DNA of 36,082 nucleotides from IMG/VR virus record IMGVR_UViG_3300003873_000031, positions 1-36,082 of that record; one strand, 5' to 3'. The notes below the pieces were generated by a model. That model did no database searches, had not been told where the DNA came from, and worked only from the letters and a program-made list of their open reading frames with translations. Every line of letters starts with the position of its first letter. The first letter of the stretch is position 1. Below, in pieces: positions 22,801-32,500 of the stretch. The position numbers were made by a program, and so were the translations under genes. This DNA is from a virus.

Positions 22801-23519
22801 TCAAGATTTAATGATATGCTTTTCATTGCAATAGTTTGATCTTTTGCTTTACCCCTTGTATCAGAAGTTGTACTATCATCTTTTCTAAAATCATTTATGA
22901 CAGTACCTTTATCAGATATTTTAATATAGTTGTTATCTGCTAATGTTTGTAAGGCAGCTTCACCAATAGTTTGATATGCTTGTTCTATAGCCTCTCCAGA
23001 CATTTTAGATGAATCATTTATACCAAATATCATACCAGTACGACTAGCCATTATCTGTCTTCCAAGTGTTGCAGCCACTCTTGCAAAAGGTACCCTAACT
23101 TCTGCTAACTCATCTTTAGTTTTTGATGAAAATTTATCCATAGGGACATTAAGGTTTTCACCTTTAAATACTTCACCTCTTACAGCTTCAATAACTTCAG
23201 ATAATCCTAGCGATACTGCTATAGATTTATCATTATTACTTTTAAATAACTCTGGTATACTATTAAATGTGTCTGGATTAGATAGGGTATATCTTATACC
23301 TTTTAACTTATAAAACATATTAGTCATTCTATCTTTTACAGACTCTGTATCATTAAACTTACCTTCACCGTTTTGTAATACATCTAATATAGCTTTCATA
23401 GGAATATCAGATGTTTCAAATCTAATATCCTTATTAGCTATCTTACCCTCATTACTTTGTACAGTATACTTAATCTTTTCTAAACTCTGTGCCAAATCAT
23501 TTAAGTTAATACAACTCAT
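16845..23519 (-). CDS. N4-type virion RNA polymerase, catalytic and C-terminal parts, with HExxH motif
   Basis: A 2,224-residue single-subunit RNA polymerase of the N4 vRNAP branch. It is packaged in the virion and ejected to transcribe early genes. Motifs in order: T/DxxGR-like block SHIGANVRDYY (R466) followed by IQSNKLIRD, matching the N4 NPQSAKLVRE block; motif A VDPDASANG (D632); motif B RNFAKLPAIPLIYG (R734, K738, Y746, the same R-4-K-8-Y spacing as N4); motif C LNLYDAKFLN (D1014). Y746 to D1014 is 268 residues, against 273 that I recall for N4. Residue 466 is close to the position (424) of the equivalent Arg in the N4 mini-vRNAP, so this protein starts almost exactly at the catalytic domain and lacks the roughly 1,000-residue N-terminal domain. 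The C-terminal 1,160 residues include SHEILHSF (H1204-E1205-H1208), an HExxH metallopeptidase-like motif. It is the last gene of the late block, 9 bases after its upstream neighbour. Confidence 0.92.
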   Translation of the reverse strand: MSCINLNDLAQSLEKIKYTVQSNEGKIANKDIRFETSDIPMKAILDVLQNGEGKFNDTESVKDRMTNMFYKLKGIRYTLSNPDTFNSIPELFKSNNDKSIAVSLGLSEVIEAVRGEVFKGENLNVPMDKFSSKTKDELAEVRVPFARVAATLGRQIMASRTGMIFGINDSSKMSGEAIEQAYQTIGEAALQTLADNNYIKISDKGTVINDFRKDDSTTSDTRGKAKDQTIAMKSISLNLDTEGSLYKEYGKGPVDSFVKFLHSAGKTDPTEMSYAEGLQEKLNWSTSEEATEVQEDIKNLKHLDALQLFLSGIKRIAVPSTFVDVKLDSESIDNKRNTSEPYSEEFKEGMKSLNETKQHIKQPFLNFFKHLAEKYQEEERPLRGFFKNSFTNSSDDSLNPDDLLNTMFGLYSKDIDTSYSDASIVGKNTSILSPLEDILGHMGSLMDENGLAKIFFNSSHIGANVRDYYDAAYMSIQSNKLIRDIVGVGEKEEKTFNIDEDKKAFTNLLTYLVDAMPDEAFSKINEEGKDTESLTEEQKIKAILGNEDTPESNAISQLIDHVDNLTSENPATTIEERLTALYNINYYMNGKKKIKNPSFMHNASIISAIKNIRAAVNSKDRMLTTDFLVDPDASANGATLKLGEAIGTPKAKEILEQVGVAEDANTENKLNSIYDYINKKIITPAIEVTTNKTTQKTKTKNKIEIIPKGEVSLTDKDVKTIELLEKVIYKGNMRNFAKLPAIPLIYGQGKIASIKTIAEGIAEAIGVEFNGSKADELTDGHKEVLGLLGEDKDKTNPNRITSKDVENLVKLFSKKNTGIATKVYGLMAKEFFSKPDGALTAYSELSKNVFSKAEDIFNEGSKSEHFSKKLDEQNSKVQTLKANLSHVNNQFKIIKSQKKKVNKKIWDNLVSEQTKAKEDLDMAKKELQRMVTLKDHFMMAPPISDNMETDAKTMFANPKIGFKLEKAFNVYNKDTGTITVKKLPQFTVFDVSGTHMIDSNNQITTGGHYLNLYDAKFLNAKDAEHQIDAYSDKMAKNMKEYNKVQALLHAATEYANLFYEKGSKEHTKALADIQKQQDVFNEKFAPALKEAKINTDAGVLFGEKPVNADTIDTNKSNNDSINATKSEEGIIHLETLDEGEKTPIINAFLKLQKDMNVKVTVSDKGSNKFVADEKGSEILLNTKESELTGGNIKDKSELQELASHEILHSFTSAWLSKDGIENTTEYKYLKLAIPKLQKLVNDNFRDGTVGENAYDRLAYVFKEFDKNPKVGVAELISILGAEPKAAKEIYKMIDNSNNIRFSTRLKNIIVKAVKKIMTHLSLKAVSRLERDGLNIEDLNNAVNAVINQSIVDIKQDSKSFKNNTIKSKKELGPLGYSSIAPQGLLPRLDNAINRKLNYINHFSERVVTNPLEHKAKIISKNIDTMLEGYPTYLRAKSAALDLYNGSDTLQQLAEYVRTPDKLINRKANVLTMSDKVSKETQERTNEALNQIHHLTKDFTKEGKKTLSDITSTVPLQYMFEAYPELGKAKEFKDKLTELEATTAKSDLKFLEDLTTMLVEGEVVDSRFGSVDDKYGKGADTSKFKAILALKTLEKVDPEFKNMENLAMHNSELYTIIKDNSMALHLMHKELTNDRYAKDIQVTPHYEKLIQKRIFKWENRNRYQYEDSSGWKILQEATKEGKVGIAYRELIDKHQAQGAGIDVQLPTQDLTVPSSYITDGSVDIHKSNIVKFGNEYRVILKPDQHTTMSKITNPGESLVRSTTNMIHLRETEGIRNLVVQEAYTMKIDDFSDSSKQLKELNDLIQSDTIDHPWFLKVPEDMDYSKASAEIKAKYKPIQVKLSDVNDFNKKVSWVRKDIAHWLTGYNKGPLFQSKMGQKMTRVVKNVVSLAKINMAIVNPKKIALDAASSVNQLTIMGVPLSYNAKHSKAFLDDVKTYKETKKEMALLQLKLFGNPNNKLIQAKLDKLEDSIKDNEMNKAAKLGFVNSLSSDIVSSNSQTRYGLSADVDKVLEKVLLNKGGETNAIGKRIVALSKVGFDGTAVLNRLADYIEVIPGVGDKLKGIHEALDEMEKIKDEEDVVGMMRQWTLSPNSEFVKAGIETNDLIDATSKYTYYVWLTEEQGYSHEDAIKQVVKAIPDYKENMPSMVKLLSDYFILPFPSFNLRTVLSQYMMFKERPASVITFFGIESALGTDLESIIGTGPTRISSPLDAVGSGFIYPNNIFNY

Positions 23520-23528
23520 TTATATCCT

Positions 23529-26500
23529 TTATATACCACATATTTTTATACCAAGCTCATCAGCAAATTCTTTTAGTTTATTCTCTGCTTCTTTAACTTC
23601 TTTTTCTTTTAACCGTATTGTATCTATATTTTCTAAAGAAGTACCTTTATTGGCATTAGCTAAATTCTCTTTTTCTACTGAATCTATGCTTTTCTCTACT
23701 GTGTTTGCATAATTTAAAACACCATTTTTAGCAAGTAATGTACGTTCTTCTTTAGAGAGTTTTGAATGTTCTATAATACTGTCAGAAGCTTTTTTAATAC
23801 TATCTAATTGGTTTGCTGTTAAATGATTATTTTTATTATCCATAGCGTTGTCAAACGCTGGATGACCTAAACTAAGTATAGTGCCTATATCTTCTTTATT
23901 TAAATCATTAACATTTTTATCTGTAATAGTAAGTTCATTATTTAGTATTTTATTTACAGTGTCAGAAAATGAACTGTTAATTTTATTAGCTACTTTTTGT
24001 TCAGTACTATCACCACTATCTTTAGTTAATTCACTTTGTGCCTTTTTAGTTTCTTCCTCTAACACAACTTTAGCTTTTTCTACAGTATCCTTTAATTTCT
24101 GTAACTGCTTTTCTTGGTCTGGTGTAAGTTTTTTACCATCAGATTTCTTTAAATCTTTTTCTACTGAGTCAAGTACTTTTGAGACTTTATCAATTATTTT
24201 AGAATCTTTTAAGTCATTTAATTTAACGTGTAAAAGTCCTTGTGTTCTATAAGCTAATGGACTGTTTAATATACTTTTTGTAGTATTAGATAACCAACCT
24301 AGTAAACCATTAGATTTAGAATCTTCAGATAAACCCATAGCTTTTACTGCTTTTTGCTGATTCTTTTGAACCCTGTTAATAACATCTTGTGCTTTTTTGT
24401 TGTCTTTAAAAGATTTTTTAAGTTCCTCTAATTCGTTTTTAGAAAAATCATATAACCTCTTATTTACTTTACCTCTTGCAACATCATCAATCATAGCCCT
24501 AACAGTAGACTTATCAGCATCTTTTACAGTGTCTAATGTAGCTTTAGCTGCTGCAGAAGTTAGATCTGAGGTAGTTTTTGCTGCTTTTATTACTGCTGCA
24601 ACTGTCTCATCACTAAACTGTCCTGCAATATACTTGCCAATACCTTTTACACCTTCTTTGGCATTTTTATACAGCGCATAACTATAATCTTTAGCTCTTT
24701 CTGTTTCTAACTTAAGTTTTTTAGATGTTATAGCTTCATTATGTTGTGCTATTGCTGCATTTTTAATACTATCAATCTTGCTATTAACGTGCTCCATCAC
24801 TGGAGATTTTTTATTGTTTTGTATTGATTGCTTTAATTCAGTTTTAAAAGTATTAAATTGTTCATCTAATATTTTATTACTGTTACTATCCCCTTTAAAT
24901 GAATCAATTCTTCCTATAAGTTCATTAGGTAGTAGAGGGTTACCCTTAGAATCTTTTTCATTCATCATTTTAAATAGCTCTTCAGGAGTTTTAGCAGAAT
25001 CTATTTTATTAGATAATTCAGTATCGGCTTTACCTTCATTTGCCATATTCATAGCTCTATTAGAAGATATTATATCTTCTTTTATGGCTATTAGTTCTTG
25101 TGGAGTAATTTCATTAACAGGTTTATTTAATTTATCTACTTGCGTTTTAGCAAGTTTTGCTATTGTCCCAGATATACTCATTAAATCCTCTACTGATTTA
25201 GTATTTCTAACTTCATTATGAACTGTTGTTGAACCAAAGTTTGAGTCAATAATATGCTGTACTTCACTAGCTACTGCAGGATCATCAATATTGTTTAGTT
25301 CATCCAGAGATTTAGCATTTTTAATCTTATCTATAGCATCGTTATGGGCTTGTAATTCTGCATCAGCTGCTTGAACTCTTGCTTCATGTTTAGCGTTAAA
25401 TTCAGCTCGTTTATCTTTACTCAGCATAGCGTAGTTAAGGTTTGTTAAGTGATTCTGGCCTGCTTGAAATGTCTTAGTAGCTATGTTAGTTGCCGCAATA
25501 CCTGTAGCTTTTAAGGGAACTCCAACAGCCATAGGAGCCATTCTCATAGCTGCAGTCATACCTGCACCAGATGCACCTGCTAATGCTGCATTTTTTTGAT
25601 TAGCTTTATTAGCTATAACATCAGATAATGAACCATGTTTAGCAGTTCCTGCTTGTGCTCCAATAATACCAACCCATTGTTGTACATAGTTAGTAGCAGC
25701 ACCTGCACCTGCTACTTTAAGCACATCATAAGCACTATTTATAAGCATATCACCTATTAAATAAGATTTACCATGTTTAGTAGCTTTAACTATATTATCT
25801 TTAGCGCCTAAAAATATATTTTTAACTTTATCTGCTGTACTTTTTTTAACTGTATCAAGTCCCATACCCATTTTAATAGTAGACCAATCTGCACCCATCA
25901 TTAATGTTTGCGCAATTGTATCTAAGGCAACATGACCAATACTTGCTGCTTTACCGTTATTATCTTTTTTAAACTTTCTAGCATCATCTGCTGCAAATGA
26001 AGAACCAAGCGTAACAGAAGCTCTATTTATAGGCATTAAGTCATTAAACGCTTTTAGGCTTTTAGCTAATTTTTCTTTAGTTACAGTATTTAAAACACCT
26101 TCTCTTTTAAGTATACTAGCTTTATGAATTATAGCTTTTGCATTATCTTTTATTAGTATATTATCTACTTTAGGAGCAGTCCTAAAAAGGTTCAAATCTT
26201 GTGGTGTTGTAGTTTTAATTGGTTGTATTAAGCCTGTCATTGGAGCGATTATAGGCTCTTCAGCAGTACGAGCAGCTCTAAGATTCTTTACTTTAGTCAG
26301 TGCTTCTAATGACGTTCTTGCTACATTGGCTCTCTCTGCATCAGCAGCAATATTCAAGCCTTCAGCTACTTTTACAAATAACCCTTCACCACCTAAAGGC
26401 ATAGTTGCAATAATAGCAGATGAGTCAGCTAATGCTGTAGGAGCACTCTTTAGTGCATTTAAGACTACATCACCAAAACCGCCAAGTGAGGGATCTTTCA

Positions 26501-26972
26501 TAAGGGAATCATATGAATCACTTAACTGTTTCTGTCTATATTCTGCATTACTTGGGTTATAATCAACATACTTATTCACTTCAGCATCCGTCTTATAGTT
26601 AATGTCAGATAAACTTTTAGATAATCTACCATCTCCCATACTAGAAGTAGCCCACGCACCGATATCAGTAAGCATATGACCTACACCCTGCCCACCTTTG
26701 TATAATGCTGCTTGTACTTCATCAACTAAATCTGACTCAGGTACACCGTCTGTAGGGGTATTTTGACTATTAAGTAAATTAGTAAAATAGGTATTATAAT
26801 CTGCATCTGAAGTAGCAGGACTTAATTGCTGTAACTTATCTTGTTTTTGTTGTTGCAAATTATTTGTTTTTTGCTGTGATACACTAAGGACTTTAGTGAA
26901 ATCTGCGGTAGCAGTTTCAGGTAGAGCACTAATCCCTACGCCTGATAGGTCAAATGGGTTTGTATTATCCAA
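23529..26972 (-). CDS. large virion protein, candidate detached N-terminal domain of vRNAP
   Basis: A 1,147-residue protein directly upstream of the polymerase gene (9-base gap; AAAGGAT ribosome site spanning its stop). Residues 1-90 are Gln/Ser-rich. Residues about 95-260 contain Gly/Ala segments (GGQGVGHMLTDIGAW, SLGGFGDVVLNAL). Residues about 420-500 are Ala/Gly/Met-rich and weakly hydrophobic (ASGAGMTAAMRMAPMAVG). The second half is Lys/Asp/Asn-rich helical coiled coil. This composition and size resemble the first 1,000 or so residues of N4 vRNAP, which are needed for packaging and ejection. I infer that the N4 polyprotein is split here in two genes. The alternative is an unrelated internal or tail protein in the place of N4 gp51-gp52. 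No enzyme motif was seen. Confidence 0.6.
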   Translation of the reverse strand: MDNTNPFDLSGVGISALPETATADFTKVLSVSQQKTNNLQQQKQDKLQQLSPATSDADYNTYFTNLLNSQNTPTDGVPESDLVDEVQAALYKGGQGVGHMLTDIGAWATSSMGDGRLSKSLSDINYKTDAEVNKYVDYNPSNAEYRQKQLSDSYDSLMKDPSLGGFGDVVLNALKSAPTALADSSAIIATMPLGGEGLFVKVAEGLNIAADAERANVARTSLEALTKVKNLRAARTAEEPIIAPMTGLIQPIKTTTPQDLNLFRTAPKVDNILIKDNAKAIIHKASILKREGVLNTVTKEKLAKSLKAFNDLMPINRASVTLGSSFAADDARKFKKDNNGKAASIGHVALDTIAQTLMMGADWSTIKMGMGLDTVKKSTADKVKNIFLGAKDNIVKATKHGKSYLIGDMLINSAYDVLKVAGAGAATNYVQQWVGIIGAQAGTAKHGSLSDVIANKANQKNAALAGASGAGMTAAMRMAPMAVGVPLKATGIAATNIATKTFQAGQNHLTNLNYAMLSKDKRAEFNAKHEARVQAADAELQAHNDAIDKIKNAKSLDELNNIDDPAVASEVQHIIDSNFGSTTVHNEVRNTKSVEDLMSISGTIAKLAKTQVDKLNKPVNEITPQELIAIKEDIISSNRAMNMANEGKADTELSNKIDSAKTPEELFKMMNEKDSKGNPLLPNELIGRIDSFKGDSNSNKILDEQFNTFKTELKQSIQNNKKSPVMEHVNSKIDSIKNAAIAQHNEAITSKKLKLETERAKDYSYALYKNAKEGVKGIGKYIAGQFSDETVAAVIKAAKTTSDLTSAAAKATLDTVKDADKSTVRAMIDDVARGKVNKRLYDFSKNELEELKKSFKDNKKAQDVINRVQKNQQKAVKAMGLSEDSKSNGLLGWLSNTTKSILNSPLAYRTQGLLHVKLNDLKDSKIIDKVSKVLDSVEKDLKKSDGKKLTPDQEKQLQKLKDTVEKAKVVLEEETKKAQSELTKDSGDSTEQKVANKINSSFSDTVNKILNNELTITDKNVNDLNKEDIGTILSLGHPAFDNAMDNKNNHLTANQLDSIKKASDSIIEHSKLSKEERTLLAKNGVLNYANTVEKSIDSVEKENLANANKGTSLENIDTIRLKEKEVKEAENKLKEFADELGIKICGI

Positions 26973-26983
26973 AGTAGTATCCT

Positions 26984-29062
26984 TTATTTATTGTATAAGT
27001 CTTGATATTGTTTTTTATAACTATTGTATAATTTATCTACGTCTAAATACATGTTATATTTACTTAACTGTTTCTTGACATAAGACTCATTACTGGTACC
27101 AAATATATCAAATTGGGCTTTTAACTCATCAGTAAACCTTGTCTGTATACGCTTCACTCTCTCAGCGTGCTGTTTAGTGCTTTCTACCATTGGAGCCTCT
27201 AGTGGATGTGTTTTAAGATACATCGCCATTTTTATAGCTTCTGCCCTTTTTTTGGCTTCTGCTACTTTTTTTGAAGATTCAGAATTAATTTTACTAGTGG
27301 TAGGGTTATAAGAATCTACAGCAGGGTTATAAGTACTAGCAGTTGAAGCACTATAACTCCCTTTAGCAAGTGCTTTTGTAGTAGTATTACCTAAAGATAA
27401 CATATACATATCATACTTATATTCAGCAGACTTATGGTCTAATGTGCTTAATCTATCTACAATTGTTTGTACCCCTTTTGGAGTTTTACTTAATTCAATA
27501 AAGTTATTTACCCGTTTACTGTTATTTGTCTGTAGTGTCTTTATAATTGTGTTAGCAGATAAAGGATCTACACTTTGTATCTGTTTTATGTACTGTTTAA
27601 ACTTACCTGGATCTTGCATCTGTAAATTTATAATTTCATTCACGTTTTTAATAGTATGTAGAGGGTTACTTTTTAATACCCTGTTTAAATGAGAAGTATT
27701 ATAAGTTGATTCACCTGTTATACCGACATTAGCCCTTGTACCTACTAAAGAATCTAATAGGCTATTTTTAGCTTGTAGAGCTTTAATAGCCTTATTGCGT
27801 TGATTAAGCATTATTGTAGATTTACCGTTAGTACCATTTTGATTACCATATATTTTTTCACGTGAGTTACCTGTGTTATCTGAACCAAATTTATTTGCTG
27901 CTAGATTTATTGCAGCACCAAATTGTGTTAAGTTCTTAGAATTTTTAAATCCGTTGGATATGAACCAACGTTCATTTTTTGGCATAGCAGCCATTATCCT
28001 AACTGCGCTACTTGTATTTATGTTTGGAAGTCCCATCAATTTACGTTGTTTATTAGCTTCAGCAATACCCTGTTCCATGTATTTTATACTACTTGTAGGC
28101 GTATCTCCGACTATAGCTTTATGGGCAGAATTAAATAATTTGAAATCTGGGAATAAAGAACTTGTTCCCATATACTGTTTATAACTTTGCATTTGTTTAC
28201 TAAAATCCACAGGATCAAAATTATCATTATAACCAATAGTTTTATAATTTTTACCAGCTTTACTGTTGCTAGCAGATATAGTACCATCAGTGTTTATAGT
28301 AACATTATTTCCAGATTTAGCTGGGTATAATGCTTTAAACATTTTTAAATTATAATCTTTTTTAGCTTGTATATCTTTCTGAGTAATTTTTGCACCGTAT
28401 AAACTACCAATAATTGTATTAGCAGAAACTTCTGCTTCAGCAGGAGTTGCACCAGCATTTATAGCAATTTGTACGGCTTTTGATTTGCTATTAGTCAACT
28501 CTTGTGCAGTTATATGATCAGCATTAGCTGCATACAAAGCTTTAGATTCAGGAGTACTATTTCTTGCTTTTTCAAGTGTGTTAGTAAGTGTATTGGCAAG
28601 ATTAACGTTGCTATTAGCATTAGCTCCATTACGCGTAACTGCTGTTAGTGGAAATGAAGGAGCATTAGTACTGACAGTTTGGTTAGGTTTAGCACCAGGA
28701 ATTAATGAAAACTCGTTACTACTAGCTTGTGCATCCGCTTTATCTAATTGAGTAGGAATGTATTTTAAGTCTAATTGCCTAGTAATACCAGTACTATTAG
28801 GATTACTTAAAACATCTTGCATTTGTGTTTTAACATTCCTAACTCTTGTTAAACGATTAGCTTCATTTAATTTTATATTATTAATACTATTGGTAATTCT
28901 ACTAGAAGCTGCTTGCCTTTCATCTGCAGCCTTTGCTCTTTTGTTAGCTGCTACCGCCATAATATTGACAAAATTTTGCTGTTGTTGTGCTAGAGCATCC
29001 TTTCTTTCTTGATCTGCTCTACTTTGCTGGGTGCTCATAAACTTTAGGAATTCTGATTGCAT
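26984..29062 (-). CDS. large internal virion/ejection-type protein, 692 aa
   Basis: A 692-residue protein, 11 bases upstream of the 1,147-residue gene. The N-terminal 110 residues are a Gln/Ala/Lys-rich coiled coil (FMSTQQSRADQERKDALAQQ). The middle is Asn/Thr/Ala-rich, and the C terminus is again helical and basic. No signal peptide, membrane span or lysozyme motif is visible. Position between the smaller tail genes and vRNAP, and the low-complexity helical make-up, fit an ejected internal protein. The exact N4 counterpart (gp51-gp53 region) cannot be fixed from sequence alone. Confidence 0.65.
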   Translation of the reverse strand: MQSEFLKFMSTQQSRADQERKDALAQQQQNFVNIMAVAANKRAKAADERQAASSRITNSINNIKLNEANRLTRVRNVKTQMQDVLSNPNSTGITRQLDLKYIPTQLDKADAQASSNEFSLIPGAKPNQTVSTNAPSFPLTAVTRNGANANSNVNLANTLTNTLEKARNSTPESKALYAANADHITAQELTNSKSKAVQIAINAGATPAEAEVSANTIIGSLYGAKITQKDIQAKKDYNLKMFKALYPAKSGNNVTINTDGTISASNSKAGKNYKTIGYNDNFDPVDFSKQMQSYKQYMGTSSLFPDFKLFNSAHKAIVGDTPTSSIKYMEQGIAEANKQRKLMGLPNINTSSAVRIMAAMPKNERWFISNGFKNSKNLTQFGAAINLAANKFGSDNTGNSREKIYGNQNGTNGKSTIMLNQRNKAIKALQAKNSLLDSLVGTRANVGITGESTYNTSHLNRVLKSNPLHTIKNVNEIINLQMQDPGKFKQYIKQIQSVDPLSANTIIKTLQTNNSKRVNNFIELSKTPKGVQTIVDRLSTLDHKSAEYKYDMYMLSLGNTTTKALAKGSYSASTASTYNPAVDSYNPTTSKINSESSKKVAEAKKRAEAIKMAMYLKTHPLEAPMVESTKQHAERVKRIQTRFTDELKAQFDIFGTSNESYVKKQLSKYNMYLDVDKLYNSYKKQYQDLYNK

Positions 29063-29071
29063 GTATTTCCT

Positions 29072-29548
29072 TTACGATATCTTATATGATGTCTTATACA
29101 TAGGTGTATCACTAGGGCGCTTCTTAGCTAAACCCGCATCAACTAGTGTATTGTAATGTGCATTCTGAGCTGCCACATTATTACTAAATGCTGCATTTGA
29201 TAACCCATACTTTTTCAGCCCAAGGTCATACTGCTTATTCATCTGATCTTTAGCCATAGATAGTCTTTGGTTATCCATAAACGCATTACGCAAATCCATA
29301 CCAACACTATATAGACCTTGTGCACCTTTAGCGATATTTGAGTTGAAGAAACTGCCAGGAGTTGTGTTAGTACTCGTAGTACCGTCAGCGTTGGTTATAG
29401 TTGACACAGTGTCCTTACCTACTGAATTTCTATCAAACCAATTGCCCTTATTATTTGATGCATTATCCACTCTGGGTCCGTATAGCACACTAGGGTATTT
29501 TGTAAGGCTATCTACAAGGCTGTTTAAGTTAAGACTAAAGTCTGACAT
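29072..29548 (-). CDS. virion-associated protein, 158 aa (gp53-region)
   Basis: A 158-residue protein rich in Asn, Ser and Thr, with an N-terminal SDFSLNLNSLVDSLTKYPS segment and a helical C-terminal half (NQRLSMAKDQMNKQYDLGLKKYG). It lies 9 bases upstream of the 692-residue gene, with AGGAGAAAGAC before its ATG. Size and place between two giant structural genes suggest a small internal or tail protein of the N4 type. A candidate promoter motif lies in the gap before it. Confidence 0.65.
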   Translation of the reverse strand: MSDFSLNLNSLVDSLTKYPSVLYGPRVDNASNNKGNWFDRNSVGKDTVSTITNADGTTSTNTTPGSFFNSNIAKGAQGLYSVGMDLRNAFMDNQRLSMAKDQMNKQYDLGLKKYGLSNAAFSNNVAAQNAHYNTLVDAGLAKKRPSDTPMYKTSYKIS

Positions 29549-29569
29549 GTCTTTCTCCTGAATTTATTT

Positions 29570-29584
29570 AATTACTGTATTATA
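29570..29584 (-). promoter_or_regulatory. candidate late promoter motif (TATAATACAGTAATT)
   Basis: Read on the minus strand, this gap contains TATAATACAGTAATT, with a perfect -10-like TATAAT (29579-29584). The 12-base core AATACAGTAATT recurs exactly at 34721-34732 in another gap of the same block, and AATACAG occurs a third time at 34151-34157. Repetition in three of the few real gaps argues for a regulatory word: a late promoter or a processing site. I see no clear -35 box. N4 late promoters are weak host-type promoters helped by SSB, which would fit. Confidence 0.45.
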
Positions 29585-32500
29585 TCATAATATCGCTAAC
29601 TTGTTACTTACATTTAGTACTGGACTCATTTCATTACTAATTGTAGATGACATAGCTAGAGATTCTATACTAGCTAGATCCCTTTGGTAGTCTGTACTGG
29701 ACATATACGCAAGTAATCCTGGAGTAAACTGTGAGTTTGTTAACCAGTCAGGCAACCCTACTGGGTCATATGTCTCTAGCTCTACCTGTGTTCTTATATG
29801 ATCTGCGAACGCCTGAGTGATACCTCTACCTATATCTACCTTAAAATTAGCATCTACTAACTTAGCAGTTTTCTTTTGTATAGCCTTCATCTCACTACCG
29901 TACTTCTTCATCAAGCCTTTTATCTCTCTATTCACATATTCAGTATACCCCATGCTACCCACGTGTATCACATCCTTAAGTATTAGCAATGGGTTACTTT
30001 CTAGATATGTCTTAACTGTTGTAGTCACATAGGATACTGCCTTCTCCACTGTTATAGATGTTACCGCAGATCCACTAGCAGCAGTTTCAGCACCTATAGA
30101 TGAACCTACAGTACTAGCCCCATACGTAAGAGCTATAACAAGCACCATACGCATGTAGGGATTCATTTTTGGGAATAGTATATTGAGACTGTAACTTAGT
30201 GCCGTACCTCCGATTAACATACCAACAAACTGTAAGAATGTTAATGAAGCACCAGCAGTCTCAGGAGCACTTATAGCAATCAGTGTTAATGCAGCAGCAG
30301 CTAGTACAAACCCAAATAACCCACTCTGATACCAAGCTAACTTTACAGTTTTTCTAGCATATACAAACATGAATAAATTATCACTATACAGTATTGAGTA
30401 ATCTCTAAATGATATTCTACTATTTATGTAGTCAGGATACACCAGTATCAACTGATCTAAATTTTTAGCACCTTGTATAGCATTTACCCCAGTAGGTGTA
30501 GGATACATTCCTTCTTTAGTGCTAATAACATATGTACCATCATAACTAGTGGCTATCATAGCTATCTCAGAGTACTCATACCTAGTAGCACTACCATCAG
30601 CATTCATTTGATACACATAAACCACATACACATGAGCAGGGGCTGTCCATACAAATCCATCTGGGTCTGTGTATGTAACAAAGTCCCCTCTAGTCTCATA
30701 GGAAACTCTCATCAAATGTCTAAAGTCTTTACCACCATTCAGTGCTAATGTATACTCACCTGTGCTCTTAAACGCGGGTATCACCGTTCTAGTTATATCA
30801 AAGCTGTAACTCACATCCAAACTACTAGAATGTACATTCACAGTTTTCAGTACACCATCAACTAAACCACTACTTGTTAACATCTCAGCAAGTAGAAACA
30901 TAACTTTAGCACGAGCAGACGTACCATCCACCACTAGAGTAGCATCACTATTAAACAGCTGCAACCCTACCATTATCGCTGCTGTGTATACATCATCACT
31001 AGCTACTGAGTCCATCAACCCATCTAATGATGCAGGAGGTATCCCAAACGTTTTCATGACCTTTTCAATTTCTTTAGTTTTACTATCCGTCAGTGTACCT
31101 CCAAATGCCATTATAGTATCTGCCAGTATCTGTGTAGTGTTAACCACAGGACTCTCGTAAGTGTTTATCAAGTTAGTTAAATCAGCTGCTCTAGTTCCAT
31201 TTACTACATCAGCTATCTGAGCTAGTGTCGTGACAGGGTTAGTATCAGTACCCTCACATTCACTTTTTATTTGATCCCTTAACGCACGCTCAGGTTGATT
31301 GGCTATATAAGCGTAGACGCCTGCACCTTTTCCAAAGTGATATACATAACCTACCAAGTTATTCAGATAACCAGTAATAAATGCCTTAGCCTTATGTACA
31401 TCAGATTTTTTATACATATAGTTACCAGATATCTTTAAAGGTATTATCGGTGTAGTACTCTCCACAACCTTAGACGTATAAGTATCAGGTGTAGCAACTA
31501 CTGTTACTGTTATCACACTTCCATTTCCTGTTGTACATTTTGTTGATATAACAGGAGGTATCAGACTAGTCATACTACTAGTAGAAAACTTAGCTGTGTC
31601 TAGTATACTTAAATCACTAGCAACTTTGAACATTTCATAAGGTACACTTTTAGCACTAGGGCTCATTATCACACCCTGCACTGTAGCACCTGGAGCTGAC
31701 AGCACATAATCTCTATGTGAAGTAGATTGATCGTACACATACTTAAACATCCAATTAATGCTTGAGTCATACACGTAATTATCTAATGCTACATATCCTG
31801 CATATTTACTGTCAACTATAGGCACAACAGTAGTTATTACATCAGGTGTAAACGCCACATCTGCCACATCTAGCTGAACTGTAATAACATAGTTAACGCA
31901 TGTATATGTAGTAGTAGTAGTAGTAGTTATGAGTTCAGTACAGGTATTTATCACTGTACCATTAACGTCAGTTCTAGTGCCTGCAGTGTATGTAGTGGCA
32001 GTAGTAACTGTAACAGTCTCATCCATATCACCAACCGCAGTGTATGTTGCCGTACACCCTAAACCATTAGTACTACTCTCAGTTGCAGTCTTGTTATAAT
32101 ACCCGACTTTCGTAGTAACCACAGGTGTACCTACCACACTACTATTAGTACCAGTACATACACCATCCACAGTTGTACTACTAGTTGTAACTACATCTGG
32201 AACTCCTGTAGCCACTCCACTGATACTTTTAACAAGCTTGAACACATTTTTTGTACCAGCACTAATGTTAGCAGCCATAGAGTCCACAACATCAGTAGCC
32301 ACCAGTGTACCTACATCAACTGTACCTGCAAGTATATCTATATTATTTAACCACCAGTATACTCCAACTGTATTCGCTGCAAGATACTTAAGTACATCTG
32401 AGTAGTGCATCATACCTGTTACATTAGTAATACTTAACTGCGTATATGACGTAGGTATGGTGACTATTTTATCTCCCATAGATCTATCAGTCCACACATT

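Noticed and set aside
17608-30748. Numerous rightward open frames inside the leftward virion genes
   Set aside because: They are antisense to long genes with clear motifs, have odd Ser/Leu/Phe-rich composition, and lack ribosome sites and operon spacing.
31908-31926. GTA trinucleotide repeat as a phase-variable tract
   Set aside because: It is in frame (poly-Thr in the 1,147-residue virion protein), so unit changes would only alter Thr number; it is too short to claim a switch.
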